Source: Clostridia bacterium (GTDB lineage Bacteria; Bacillota; Clostridia; Christensenellales; Aristaeellaceae). Taken from it: 49,165 bases of DNA. The position numbers and the translations under genes were made by a program. The notes under the pieces are model-generated. The model was given only the letters and a program-made list of their open reading frames with translations, did no database searches and was not told where the DNA came from. Positions 39,775 through 48,810 of the stretch are shown here, piece after piece; within the stretch, counting starts at the first letter, position 1; every line of letters starts with the position of its first letter. The stretch lies in the NCBI GenBank assembly GCA_017937655.1, contig JAGBDE010000054.1, positions 1 through 49,165 on the forward strand, read 5' to 3'.

Positions 39775-41694
39775 TTAGTCCAGCTCAAACGCGCCGGTGT
39801 AAAGGCGGTAGTAGGTGCCCTTCTGGGCGATGAGCTCCTCGTGGCTGCCCCGCTCGATGATGCGGCCTTTCTCCAGCACCATGATGGCGTCGGAGTTGCG
39901 GACGGTGGACAGCCGGTGGGCGATGACGAACACCGTGCGGCCCTTCATGAGGGCGTCCATACCCTTCTGGACGATGCTCTCGGTGCGGGTGTCGATAGAA
40001 GAGGTAGCCTCGTCCAGAATCATGACGGGCGGGTTTTCCACAGCGGCGCGGGCGATGGAGATCAGCTGCCGCTGGCCCTGACTCAGGCCGCTGCCGTCGC
40101 CCTCCAGGAGGGTGTTGTAGCCGTCCGGCAGCATGCGGATGAAGCTGTCCGCGTTGACCAGCTTGGCCGCGGCGATGCATTCCTCGTCGGTAGCGTTCAG
40201 GTTGCCGTAGCGGATGTTTTCCATCACGGTGCCGGTGAACAGGTTCACGTCCTGCAGAACCATGCCCAGGGAGTGGCGCAGGTCGTCCTTCTTGATCTTG
40301 TTGATGTTGATGCCGTCGTAGCGGATCTTGCCGTCGGCGATGTCATAGAACCGGGTCAGCAGGTTGATGATGGTGGTCTTGCCTGCGCCGGTGGAGCCCA
40401 CAAAGGCGATCTTCTGGCCGGGCTTGGCGTAGAGGCTGATCTCGTGGAGCACCATCTTTTCCTCGGTGTAGCCGAAGTCCACGTCGTCCATGACGATGTC
40501 GCCCCGAACCTCAGTATAGGTGAGGGTGCCGTCCTTGTGGGGATGCTTCCAGGCCCACAGGCCGGTGTGTTCCGTGGTTTCCTCCAGCTGACCGTCGGCG
40601 CCCCGGCGGGCGTTGACCAGCGTGACGTAGCCTTCATCCACCTCGGGGGTCTCGTCCATCAGGCGGAAAATGCGCTCGGCGCCGGCCATGGCCATGACGA
40701 TGGACGCCAGCTGCTGGGAAACCTGGCTCAGGGGCATGACGAAGCTGCGGCTCAGGGTGGCAAAGGAGGCGATGATGCCCACGGTCATGCTGCCAAAGCC
40801 TGCAAAGCTCAGGTTGGGGATGCCGGTCAGGGCCATGACCGCGCCGGCCACTGCCAGCACCACATACAGGATGTGGCCCATGTTGTTCATGATGGGCATG
40901 AGGATGTTGGCAAAGCTGTTGGCGGCGGTGGCGTTCTGGCACAGCTCCTCGTTGCGGGTATCAAAGCCCTCGATGGCCTCGTCCTCGTGGTTGAAGACCT
41001 TGACCACCTTCTGGCCGTTCATCATCTCTTCGATGTAGCCGTTCACTTCGGCCAGGGCCTTCTGCTGCTTGACGAAGAACTTTCCGCTGTTGCCGGTCAG
41101 CTTCTTGGCGATCATCATCATGCCAAAGGCGAACAGCAGCACCAGCAGCGTCAGCCATATGCTGGAGGACAGCATGGCAAAGAACACGGAAATGATGGAG
41201 ATCAGCGAGGAAAACACGTTGGGCAGCGCCTGGCCGATCAGCTGGCGCAGGGTGTCCGTGTCGTTGGTGTAGTGGCTCATGACCTCGCCGTGGGGGTGGG
41301 TGTCAAAGTAGCCGATGGGCAGCTTCTGCATCTTGGTGAACATTTCGTCACGGATCTGCTTGAGCACGCCCTGGGAAATGGGAATCATCAGCCGGTTCTG
41401 CAAAAAGCCGCACAGGGTGCCAAACAGGAACACGCAGGCCACAATCAGCACCATCCGGGCCAGCGGGCCGAAGTCGGGATTGGCAGAAAGCAGCAGGGGA
41501 CTGATGAAGTCGTCAATGAGGGTACGGATCAGCAAGGAACCCAGCACGCCGATGATGGCGTTGATGAGGATGAACAGAACCACAAAGCACAGCCGCACCT
41601 TGTAGCGGCCAATGTAGCCAAACAGGCGGGAAATGGTGCCCTTCAAATCGTCCGGGCGGCGTCCGCCACGGGGACCTTTCATGCCGCGCATCAT
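39775..41694 (-). CDS. Heterodimeric ABC exporter, catalytically competent half
   Basis: Type IV (B-family) ABC exporter of 639 residues, six membrane helices then a nucleotide-binding domain. Walker A is VGSTGAGKTT, Walker B is VMILDEATSSID with the catalytic Glu, and the switch His is present in IAHRLSTV. The signature motif is LSQGQ instead of LSGGQ. A 50-residue insert lies before the NBD (residues 355-400). The first ATG overlaps the stop of the preceding ABC gene (ATGA). It pairs with that gene, which lacks the catalytic Glu. It likely exports drugs or lipids. Confidence 0.92.
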   Translation of the reverse strand: MMRGMKGPRGGRRPDDLKGTISRLFGYIGRYKVRLCFVVLFILINAIIGVLGSLLIRTLIDDFISPLLLSANPDFGPLARMVLIVACVFLFGTLCGFLQNRLMIPISQGVLKQIRDEMFTKMQKLPIGYFDTHPHGEVMSHYTNDTDTLRQLIGQALPNVFSSLISIISVFFAMLSSSIWLTLLVLLFAFGMMMIAKKLTGNSGKFFVKQQKALAEVNGYIEEMMNGQKVVKVFNHEDEAIEGFDTRNEELCQNATAANSFANILMPIMNNMGHILYVVLAVAGAVMALTGIPNLSFAGFGSMTVGIIASFATLSRSFVMPLSQVSQQLASIVMAMAGAERIFRLMDETPEVDEGYVTLVNARRGADGQLEETTEHTGLWAWKHPHKDGTLTYTEVRGDIVMDDVDFGYTEEKMVLHEISLYAKPGQKIAFVGSTGAGKTTIINLLTRFYDIADGKIRYDGININKIKKDDLRHSLGMVLQDVNLFTGTVMENIRYGNLNATDEECIAAAKLVNADSFIRMLPDGYNTLLEGDGSGLSQGQRQLISIARAAVENPPVMILDEATSSIDTRTESIVQKGMDALMKGRTVFVIAHRLSTVRNSDAIMVLEKGRIIERGSHEELIAQKGTYYRLYTGAFELD

Positions 41695-43448
41695 TCGTCC
41701 TCACCGCCTTTCGTCTGGGATTCGTATACTTCACGGTAGATGTGGCTGGACTGAAGCAGCTCCTCATGGGTACCCATGGCGGAGACTTTGCCCTCGTCCA
41801 TGACGATGATCCGGTCTGCGTCCATCACGGAGCCAATTCTCTGGGCGATGATCAGCTTGGTGGTGTCCGGGATTTCTTCCCGGAAGGCCTTGCGGATAGC
41901 GGCGTCGGTGGCGGTGTCCACGGCGCTGGTGGAGTCGTCCAGGATGAGGATCTTGGGCTTTTTCAGCAACGCCCGGGCGATGCAGAGGCGCTGCTTCTGG
42001 CCGCCGGACACGTTGGTGCCGCCCTGCTCGATGTGGGTGTCGTAGCCATCAGGGAAAGAGGTAATGAAGTCGTGGGCTTGGGCCAGTTTGGCGGCGTTCT
42101 GGACTTCCTCGTCGGTGGCGTCGCCGTTGCCCCAGCGCAGGTTTTCGCTGATGGTGCCGGAGAACAGCTCGTTTTTCTGCAGCACGAAGGAAACTGCGTC
42201 GCGCAGGGCAGTCAGGTCGTACTGGCGCACGTCCAGGCCGCCTACCTGCACGCTGCCCTGGGTGGCGTCGTACAGGCGGGGGATGAGCTGCACCAAAGTG
42301 GACTTGGAAGAGCCGGTGCCGCCCAGGATGCCGATGGTCTCGCCGGAATGGATCTCCAGGCTAACGTTGTCAAGGGCAGGCTTTTCGGAGTGGCTGTTGT
42401 AGCGGAAGGTGACGCCGTCAAAGCGGATGGAGCCGTCCTTCACTTCCGTGACAGGGTTCTCGGGATTGGCAATCTCCGGCACCTCGTCCAGCACTTCCGC
42501 AATACGCACCATGCTGGCCCGGGAAATGACCAGCATCACAAAAATCATGCTGACCATCATCAGGCTGGACAAAATCTGCATGGTGTAGGTGAACAGGCTG
42601 GTGAGTTCGCCGGTGGACAGGCCCAGCGCAGCGTCGCCGCCGCAGGCTACTACGGCCTTTGCGCCAAACCAGCTGATCAGCAGCATGCAGCCGTACATGC
42701 ACAGGTTCATCAGCGGATGGTTGAAGGACAGGATCTTTTCCGCCTTCACGAAGAAATCAAAGATCCGCTGGGAAATGGAGGTGAATTTCTTGGTTTCGTG
42801 GTCTTCCCGCACAAAGGCCTTCACCACGCGGATGCCGTGCAGGTTTTCCTGCACCACGCCGTTGAGCTTGTCGTAGGTCTTGAACACCCGCTCAAAAATG
42901 GGGTGGGCGTTGGAGGAGATCAGGTACAGGCCCAGGCCCAGGATGGGGATGAAGATCAGGAACACCAGGCTCAGCTTCCGGTCAACAAAGAAGGCTGCAA
43001 TCAGGGAAAACAGCAGCATGAAGGGGGAGCGGAACGCGGTGCGGATCACCATCTGGTAGGTGTTCTGCACGTTGGTCACGTCCGTGGTCATGCGGGTGAC
43101 CAGGCCGGCGGTGGAGAACCGGTCAATGTTGGCAAAGGAGAAGTCCTGCACGTGGACGTACATATCCCGGCGCAGGTTTTTGGCAAAGCCGGCGGATGCA
43201 GTGGCGGCGTACTTGCCAGCCAGCGCGCCGAATGCCAGGGACAGCAGAGATGAGAACAGCAGCGCCAGGCCCATTTTCAGGGTGACGGCCATGCCCTCGC
43301 TGCCGCCCACGTTGATGCCCTTGTCAATGAGCTCTGCCATCAGAAGGGGGATGATCACTTCCATGACCACCTCCAGGGAGACGTACACCGGCGCCTTGAT
43401 GGAGGCGGCCTTGTACTCCCTTACGCTTTTCAGCAGTTTACGAATCAT
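41691..43448 (-). CDS. Heterodimeric ABC exporter, degenerate-site half
   Basis: Type IV ABC exporter of 585 residues. Six membrane helices lead to a nucleotide-binding domain with Walker A LGGTGSSKST, a normal signature (VSGGQKQR) and Walker B ILILDDSTSAVD, in which the catalytic Glu is Asp. The switch His position is Gln (IAQRIGSV). Together with the LSQGQ of its partner this makes one of the two ATP sites degenerate, as in TM287/288, LmrCD and BmrCD. It is probably controlled by the MarR protein encoded just upstream, since they share a transcript. Confidence 0.93.
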   Translation of the reverse strand: MIRKLLKSVREYKAASIKAPVYVSLEVVMEVIIPLLMAELIDKGINVGGSEGMAVTLKMGLALLFSSLLSLAFGALAGKYAATASAGFAKNLRRDMYVHVQDFSFANIDRFSTAGLVTRMTTDVTNVQNTYQMVIRTAFRSPFMLLFSLIAAFFVDRKLSLVFLIFIPILGLGLYLISSNAHPIFERVFKTYDKLNGVVQENLHGIRVVKAFVREDHETKKFTSISQRIFDFFVKAEKILSFNHPLMNLCMYGCMLLISWFGAKAVVACGGDAALGLSTGELTSLFTYTMQILSSLMMVSMIFVMLVISRASMVRIAEVLDEVPEIANPENPVTEVKDGSIRFDGVTFRYNSHSEKPALDNVSLEIHSGETIGILGGTGSSKSTLVQLIPRLYDATQGSVQVGGLDVRQYDLTALRDAVSFVLQKNELFSGTISENLRWGNGDATDEEVQNAAKLAQAHDFITSFPDGYDTHIEQGGTNVSGGQKQRLCIARALLKKPKILILDDSTSAVDTATDAAIRKAFREEIPDTTKLIIAQRIGSVMDADRIIVMDEGKVSAMGTHEELLQSSHIYREVYESQTKGGEDE

Positions 43449-43474
43449 TGGTTTTCTTCCTCCTGCGTGTAAAA

Positions 43475-43927
43475 TCAGTCCAGATTATGCAGCATGCGGT
43501 CCAGATAGGAAAGCAGCTGCTTTTCTTCCTCCGGGGTAAAGCCGGCCAGAAGGTTTTGGTCCATTTCGTCTGCATTCTGGCGCATCTGATGGTGCAGCTC
43601 CTTGGCCCAGTCCGTCAGCACCAGCTTTTTCAGCCGGGCGTCCTGGCTGACCGGCAGCCGGAGGATCAGCCCTTTCTGTTCCATCAGCCGCAGCACCTTG
43701 GAGGCGGTGGAACGGGTGATGCCGAAGGTGGCCTCCAGGTCCTTCTGGTAAATGTCCTGGTTTTGGTGGTCATATAAATAGCAGATGATGCGCACGTTGT
43801 TGGCGGTAATTTCCATATCATGCCAATTGGAATGCTTGATTTCCATCCGGCGGCGGATGCGGTTGCTGAGCCGGTGGATTTCACGGCCCACCCGCTGTTC
43901 CTCCTGGGGGTAGGATTTGAAGCGCAT
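43475..43927 (-). CDS. MarR-family regulator of the ABC exporter operon
   Basis: Winged-helix regulator of 150 residues. Its HTH is DIYQKDLEATFGITRSTASKVLRLMEQKGLI (shown in the two parts QKDLEATFGITRSTASK and VLRLMEQKGLI), with the wing QDARLKKLVLT, the usual MarR order. N- and C-terminal helices form the dimer interface. ATG 43927 has AAGGAGAGG upstream. A consensus promoter and two palindromes lie upstream; one overlaps the -10 box and the start point, and the other the -35. It heads the operon with the two ABC half-transporters and probably represses it until a ligand, presumably an exporter substrate, is bound. Confidence 0.93.
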   Translation of the reverse strand: MRFKSYPQEEQRVGREIHRLSNRIRRRMEIKHSNWHDMEITANNVRIICYLYDHQNQDIYQKDLEATFGITRSTASKVLRLMEQKGLILRLPVSQDARLKKLVLTDWAKELHHQMRQNADEMDQNLLAGFTPEEEKQLLSYLDRMLHNLD

Positions 43928-43963
43928 AAACACCTCTCCTTCTGAGAAAATTGGAAAGCTGAT

Positions 43964-43979
43964 TGTTTGACATCAAACA
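43964..43979. promoter_or_regulatory. Probable MarR operator O1
   Basis: Perfect palindrome TGTTTGA-CA-TCAAACA. It overlaps the last base of the -10 box and covers the likely transcription start. Confidence 0.75.
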
Positions 43980-44007
43980 TTATATTTCTTTCGCGGCGGA
44001 GTGTCAA
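43979..44007 (-). promoter_or_regulatory. Consensus SigA promoter of marR-ABC operon
   Basis: On the minus strand TTGACA (44002-44007), 17 bases, TATAAT (43979-43984), all consensus. Confidence 0.9.
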
Positions 44008-44019
44008 ATGAAAATTTGA
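44004..44019. promoter_or_regulatory. Probable MarR operator O2
   Basis: Palindrome TCAAA-six bases-TTTGA, which overlaps the -35 box. Its TCAAA/TTTGA ends equal those of O1. Confidence 0.6.
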
Positions 44020-44037
44020 TGAACAAACGGAACGCAA

Positions 44038-44066
44038 AAGCCGCCCGCCCAAAAGGCAAGCGGCTT
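44038..44066 (-). terminator. Terminator of the ferritin-like DUF gene
   Basis: On the minus strand AAGCCGC pairs with GCGGCTT and is followed by TTTTGC. It lies nine bases below the stop codon and upstream of the MarR promoter. Confidence 0.75.
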
Positions 44067-44074
44067 GGGTAAGA

Positions 44075-44509
44075 TCACAGATAGGAGCGGATATCCACCG
44101 CCAATTCCTGCTCCAGGTTGACCAGCTTTTTGGCAAGATCTTTGGAGCTATCGTCGGCGGCTTTGTACTGGTTGAGGTATTTGTGCAGGGACTTGACGCC
44201 CATGTTACAGCCGTCGGTCATCAGGTCGGCAATGGTTTCGTCCGAGGGTTTCATCATGAGCATGGCGTTGGTTTTCATCCAGGACATGCCTTTGGCCATA
44301 GGATTGGGGGCTTTGCCGTCGTCGTGGTATTTGTCCAGCGCCTGTTGGATTTCCTGGTCCAGGATATCATGGCGATGGCGGCTTTCCACCAGGATTTGGC
44401 GAAATTCCTCGGATTGGATTTTGTCTACCACTTCCTCAATGGAACTAACGCCCATTTTGACGCCGGCGTCGCATTCCCGGAGAAGACGGATGGTGTCTTG
44501 TTCGATCAT
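44075..44509 (-). CDS. Helical DUF (DUF2383/ferritin-like) protein
   Basis: Protein of 144 residues made of four long amphipathic helices. It starts MIEQDTIRLLRECDAGVKMG, with SRHRHDILDQEIQQALDKYH in the second helix and DLMTDGCNMGVKSLHKYLNQY in the third. The layout is that of small four-helix-bundle stress proteins of the ferritin-like superfamily, found in Clostridia, with no known function. No full di-iron ExxH pair can be named with certainty. ATG 44509 has AAAGGAGGG seven bases upstream. It is a single-gene unit between the MarR promoter and the 350-base structured region. Confidence 0.72.
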   Translation of the reverse strand: MIEQDTIRLLRECDAGVKMGVSSIEEVVDKIQSEEFRQILVESRHRHDILDQEIQQALDKYHDDGKAPNPMAKGMSWMKTNAMLMMKPSDETIADLMTDGCNMGVKSLHKYLNQYKAADDSSKDLAKKLVNLEQELAVDIRSYL

Positions 44510-44861
44510 AGTTGATCCCTCCTTTGTGGGATCAGTTTGCCCCCGGGAGGAGGAAAATATGCGCAGGGTGCAGGGACGCTGCCCCGCAACCTCAGTCGGC
44601 TTACAGCCCGCTAACCGCGGTCTGTACATGCTTCGGTTGACGACTGCGGGTCGCTAACGCCTTCGGCGTTGTGTCCACTGGACACGCGCTTCCCTCCGTC
44701 GCCCTGCCGGGTGTGGGCAGAGCCCACCAACCTGCGCCGCAGCGCAAAAATGTAAGCATAGCCAGCGAAAGCGCAGGCTATGCGGAGTTCCACGCCCTTT
44801 TCTTTTTCGGCAAACAAAAACCGGGACTCTGGATCACTCTAAAGCCCCGGGTAAAAATTGA
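44510..44861. other. Structured 350-base intergenic region with multiple hairpins
   Basis: No gene is convincing here. It contains at least five good hairpins in a row: AACGC/GCGTT (44658-44672), GTGTCC/GGACAC (44673-44687), GTGGGC/GCCCAC (44713-44727), TGCGC/GCGCA (44733-44746), and GCATAGCC/GGCTATGC with an inner GAAA tetraloop (44756-44783). Near the gyrA end, GC-rich arms (CCGGG, CCCGGG) and T-runs may form a weak terminator. It resembles a dispersed Clostridia repeat. Confidence 0.65.
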
Positions 44862-47417
44862 TTAGATGTCGCTGTCATCCACGGGCAAAGGTTCCTCGCC
44901 GGAGAAATCGTCCCCTGCGGTGAAATCATCAGCTGCGGATGCGCCGTCGTCAAAGAGGTCGGCGTCCAGGACGTCGTCCGGTTCGTCCTCCTGCTCCTGC
45001 TCGGCCCGGGCCACGGCCACGATCTTCGCGCCCTCGGCAATGCGCATCAGGCGCACGCCCTGGGTGGCACGGCCGGTTTCACGGATGTCCGCCACCGCCA
45101 TGCGGATGATGGTGCCGTCGTCGGTGATGAGAAGGATGTCTTCGTCCAGGTTGACCGCCAGGTGCTTGGCCAGGAGGCCGGTTTTGTCGGTCAGGTTCAT
45201 GGCTTTGATGCCCATGCCGTTGCGGCCCTGCTCGCGGTACTGCTCGGGGTCGGTGCGCTTGCCGTAGCCGTTCTCGGTGATGGCAAGCACCTGCTGGCCC
45301 TCCAGCAGCATGCTCATGTCGATGATCTCGTCATCGTCACGGAGGCGCATGGCGTGGACGCCCATGCCGTTGCGGCCGATGATGCGGATGGTGCTCTCGT
45401 GGAAGCGGAGGGCCCGGCCCTGCTTGCTGCCCACGATCATGCTCATGTCGCCGTCGGTCAGGTTCACGGCCACCAGCTCGTCATCCTCCTTAAGGGTGAT
45501 GGCAATGAGGCCGGTCTTGCGCAGGTTCTGGAACTCGCTGAAGGGAGTACGCTTGATCATGCCCCGCTTGGTCATCATGACCAGGTAATGATCCTGGGCG
45601 TCCCTGGGCACGGGGATCATGGCGGTGATCTTCTCGTCCGTGGAAACCTGCAGCAGGTTGACGATGGCCATGCCCCGGGCGGTGCGGCCGGCCTCGGGGA
45701 TCTGGTAGCACTTGAGGGTGTACACCCGGCCCTTGCTGGTGAAGAAGAGGATGTCCTCGTGGGTGTTGACGATAATCAGCCGTTCCACAAAGTCCTCTTC
45801 CCGGGTAGCCATGGCGCTGATGCCCTTGCCGCCACGGTGCTGTGCCCGGTAGGTGCTCTTGGGCAGGCGCTTCACGTAGCCAAAGTGGGTCATGGTGACC
45901 ACCATGTCGTCAGACTGGATCAGGTCTTCGATGTCGATCTCGCCTTCCAGATGGGTCAGCTCGGTGCGGCGTTCGTCGCCGAAACGGTCGCGGATCTCGG
46001 TCAATTCGTCCTTGACCACGCCCATGAGCAGAACTTCGTCAGCCAGCAGGCTGTTGTAATAAGCAATGCTCTTCTGCAGTTCGTCGTACTCGGCCTCCAG
46101 GCGCTCCCGTTCCAGACCGGTCAGGCGGGCCAGACGCATGTCCAGAATAGCCTGGGCCTGCTTCTCGCTGAACTGGAAGCGGTCGATCAGGTTGGCGCGG
46201 GCGGTGGGAGTATCGGGGCTCTTCTTGATGATCTCCACAATCTCGTCGATGTGGTCCAGGGCTTTGAGCAGGCCCTCCAAAATGTGGGCGCGGGCCAGAG
46301 CCTTGTCCAGATCGTACTGGGTGCGGCGGGTGACCACTTCCTTCTGGTGGCGCAGGTAGTGGTAGATCATCTCCCGCAGGTTGAGCACCTTGGGCTCGTT
46401 GTCCACCAAAGCCAGCATGTTGGCGCCGAAGGTCTCCTGCATGGAGGTGTGCTTGTAGAGGTAGTTGAGAATGATCTGCGGGTGGACGTCCTTCTTCAGC
46501 TCGATGACCACGCGCATACCTTTGCGGTCGCTCTCGTCGCGGATGGCGGAGATGCCTTCCAGCCTCTTCTCGTGCACCAGCTCGGCGATGCGTTCCACCA
46601 GCTTGGCCTTGTTGACCATGTAGGGGATCTCCCGAACCACAATGCGGCTGCGGTTGCCGCTCATGGCCTCGATCTCCGTCTTGGCCCGGACGATGATCTT
46701 GCCTCGGCCGGTGTGGTAGGCAGCGCGAACGCCGCTCATGCCCAGGATGGTGCCGCCGGTGGGGAAGTCAGGGCCTTTGATGAACTGCATCAGGTCGTCC
46801 ACGGTGCAGTCCGGATGGTCGATCATGTGGATGCAGGCGTCGATGGACTCCCGCAGGTTGTGGGGCGGGATGTTGGTGGCCATACCCACGGCGATGCCGT
46901 TGGAGCCGTTGACCAGCAGGTTGGGGTAGCGGCTGGGCAGCACGCTGGGCTGGAGTAAGGTCTCGTCAAAGTTGGGGTAGAAGTCCACGGTGTCCTTGTC
47001 GATTTCGCCAAGGAGGTGCATGGTCAGCTTCTGCATGCGGGCTTCGGTGTAACGCATGGCGGCCGCGCCGTCGCCGTCCACAGAGCCGAAGTTGCCCTGG
47101 CCGTCCACCAGCAGGTAGCGGATGTTGAAGTCCTGGGCCAGGCGGACCATGGCGTCGTACACGCTGCTGTCGCCGTGGGGGTGATATTTGCCCAGCACGT
47201 CGCCCACCAGACGGGCGGACTTGCGGTAGGGCTTGTCCGGGGTCATGCCCAGCTCGTTCATGGCGTACAGGATGCGGCGATGCACAGGCTTGAGGCCATC
47301 GCGCACATCCGGCAGCGCACGGCTGATGATAACCGCCATGGCGTAGCTGATGAAGGATTTTTTCATTTCCTGTTCAAGATCAACAGGAATGAGCTTGTCA
47401 TTGATTTCGGAAGCCAT
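44862..47417 (-). CDS. gyrA: DNA gyrase subunit A
   Basis: Type II topoisomerase subunit of 851 residues. The catalytic Tyr is Tyr123 in AMRYTEARM. The quinolone-resistance region reads [10 protein letters not shown] with Ser84 and Asp88, the wild-type susceptible residues in E. coli numbering 83 and 87. The GyrA-box needed for DNA wrapping is QHRGGKG (526-532), so this is gyrase, not Topo IV. Six beta-pinwheel blades follow, then an acidic tail of about 40 residues. The ribosome site AAAGGAG overlaps the end of the WG-repeat gene. It is the last gene of the gyrB-WG-gyrA group. Confidence 0.98.
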   Translation of the reverse strand: MASEINDKLIPVDLEQEMKKSFISYAMAVIISRALPDVRDGLKPVHRRILYAMNELGMTPDKPYRKSARLVGDVLGKYHPHGDSSVYDAMVRLAQDFNIRYLLVDGQGNFGSVDGDGAAAMRYTEARMQKLTMHLLGEIDKDTVDFYPNFDETLLQPSVLPSRYPNLLVNGSNGIAVGMATNIPPHNLRESIDACIHMIDHPDCTVDDLMQFIKGPDFPTGGTILGMSGVRAAYHTGRGKIIVRAKTEIEAMSGNRSRIVVREIPYMVNKAKLVERIAELVHEKRLEGISAIRDESDRKGMRVVIELKKDVHPQIILNYLYKHTSMQETFGANMLALVDNEPKVLNLREMIYHYLRHQKEVVTRRTQYDLDKALARAHILEGLLKALDHIDEIVEIIKKSPDTPTARANLIDRFQFSEKQAQAILDMRLARLTGLERERLEAEYDELQKSIAYYNSLLADEVLLMGVVKDELTEIRDRFGDERRTELTHLEGEIDIEDLIQSDDMVVTMTHFGYVKRLPKSTYRAQHRGGKGISAMATREEDFVERLIIVNTHEDILFFTSKGRVYTLKCYQIPEAGRTARGMAIVNLLQVSTDEKITAMIPVPRDAQDHYLVMMTKRGMIKRTPFSEFQNLRKTGLIAITLKEDDELVAVNLTDGDMSMIVGSKQGRALRFHESTIRIIGRNGMGVHAMRLRDDDEIIDMSMLLEGQQVLAITENGYGKRTDPEQYREQGRNGMGIKAMNLTDKTGLLAKHLAVNLDEDILLITDDGTIIRMAVADIRETGRATQGVRLMRIAEGAKIVAVARAEQEQEDEPDDVLDADLFDDGASAADDFTAGDDFSGEEPLPVDDSDI

Positions 47418-47426
47418 AGAGGCAGG

Positions 47427-48791
47427 TCACTCCTTTGTGGTGGAATGGGAGGTGGTTTCCGTGAGGATGGTGCGGGGCAAGCCGTCACAGCTGTAGACGA
47501 TGTGCCCATAAGCGTCGATGTAGCAGCCGAAAGAAGGTTCCTGATCGCTTGCTTCCCAGTAAGGTGTAGAAGCAAAACAGTTCTCGTCGTAGTGAGCCTG
47601 TATGGTTTCGTCCCATTCCCATTGAGGAAGTGAGTCAAACCATTCTACATAGGCCAGTCCGTCAAGAAACGGGATAGCGTAGTCGAACTGCGTGGGATAT
47701 AGAACGCTTCCGTCAGCGCGAAGGAAACCTTCGCCGTTTCTATCGAGAGAATCATCCCAGACAAGGAAAAAGTCATCGTAGGGAGCTAGGAAATAGCGGC
47801 TGTGTTGAAGCAAAAAATCGTCAAAGTACATCGTGTGGTAAATGTTGCTTTGTTCGTCGGTGAGCTGGATATGATCGGGTTCGTCAGCAAAAGTCCAGTA
47901 CACACCGGCAGAAGAGGGCTGTGCGATGGCGTCGGCAGGCCGTTGCAATTCTTCTGGATATTCAGCCAAGCAAAATTCACTCTCAGCGGAAGTGGCAACA
48001 ATGTTGCCTTCTGCGTCCAGCAGACTATAGCCTTCTGGACGGGAGGATAGCCAGGAAAGGTCTCCGCCGTATTGCTCAACGATTTCGGGGTAATATTCCG
48101 TAACGATCTCCCATTGCTCGGTGTTCCAGTATACCTCAGCCATAGGCTTGGCATCCGGGTTGTCAGGAGAAAGCAAATAGGGCATGGTGGGCTCAAACCA
48201 AAGCCCATCACAATAGGGTAGACCTTCACCGTTCAGCGGATAGCCCAAAGCATACTCTTCCGCATACCTATCGATACATTGGAAGATGTAGCCAATCCCC
48301 GCTTTTCCCTTTACGATTCCGCTTTCGTTAAGGAAGCGGCCGAGGTTGGCATCGAAGAGAAGCTCGACTCCGTCATCCCACATTTCCACCGTTAACTGGT
48401 CGGAGAAGGGATTGCAGGTATAATCGTCAAAAGAATCAGGCAAACGTGCAACCTGTTCGCCGTTGCGGTCAACAATGAAGTAGTTAAGCTCTTCAGACTC
48501 GCTGAAGACCGCAACCAACGTATACTGACCCCTTGCAAAGGAGCTGGCTTCATCCCATCTGGGCTCCACTACCCATCTTCCTACCCGGTCGATGAGCCCC
48601 CATTTCATGCTTTCCGCATCATAGGCGGCGTAGCGGGTGTCGGGCATTTCGTCAAGGACGGCCTGACGCTCTTCCTCTGTGGTGGCAGCCATGTAGCGGC
48701 CGTAGTAATCCTCCTGGGGAAGGGGCTCCGCAAAGGCGGCGCCGCTGAACAGCAGAAGCAAGACAAGTGCGACGGAAAGAAACTTCATCAT
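47427..48791 (-). CDS. Secreted WG-repeat protein between gyrB and gyrA
   Basis: Protein of 454 residues with a Sec signal peptide (cleavage after GAAFA, near residue 23). WG-repeat units are visible: KWGLIDRVGRWVVEPRWDEA (residues about 60-80), then weaker versions such as YSLLDAEGNIVA, GFLRADGSVLYPTQFDYAIPF and CYIDAYGHIVYS. Such proteins form beta-propeller-like surfaces and are mostly secreted, with unknown roles. It has lower G+C (about 45-50% where sampled) than gyrA, with relaxed codon use. ATG 48791 has AAGGA upstream. Its last codons AAG GAG TGA form the gyrA ribosome site, so translation of this gene must affect gyrA. Confidence 0.82.
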   Translation of the reverse strand: MMKFLSVALVLLLLFSGAAFAEPLPQEDYYGRYMAATTEEERQAVLDEMPDTRYAAYDAESMKWGLIDRVGRWVVEPRWDEASSFARGQYTLVAVFSESEELNYFIVDRNGEQVARLPDSFDDYTCNPFSDQLTVEMWDDGVELLFDANLGRFLNESGIVKGKAGIGYIFQCIDRYAEEYALGYPLNGEGLPYCDGLWFEPTMPYLLSPDNPDAKPMAEVYWNTEQWEIVTEYYPEIVEQYGGDLSWLSSRPEGYSLLDAEGNIVATSAESEFCLAEYPEELQRPADAIAQPSSAGVYWTFADEPDHIQLTDEQSNIYHTMYFDDFLLQHSRYFLAPYDDFFLVWDDSLDRNGEGFLRADGSVLYPTQFDYAIPFLDGLAYVEWFDSLPQWEWDETIQAHYDENCFASTPYWEASDQEPSFGCYIDAYGHIVYSCDGLPRTILTETTSHSTTKE

Positions 48792-48810
48792 AAACACTTC
48801 CTTGCAGGGA

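Noticed and set aside
41600-43448. The LSQGQ signature and Asp/Gln changes as damage to the ABC exporter
   Set aside because: The same set of changes falls at one composite site of heterodimeric exporters, so it is a normal family feature.
44671-44865. A small plus-strand reading frame (64 codons) in the hairpin region
   Set aside because: No ribosome site, low-complexity content and overlap with hairpins; it looks like translated repeat sequence.
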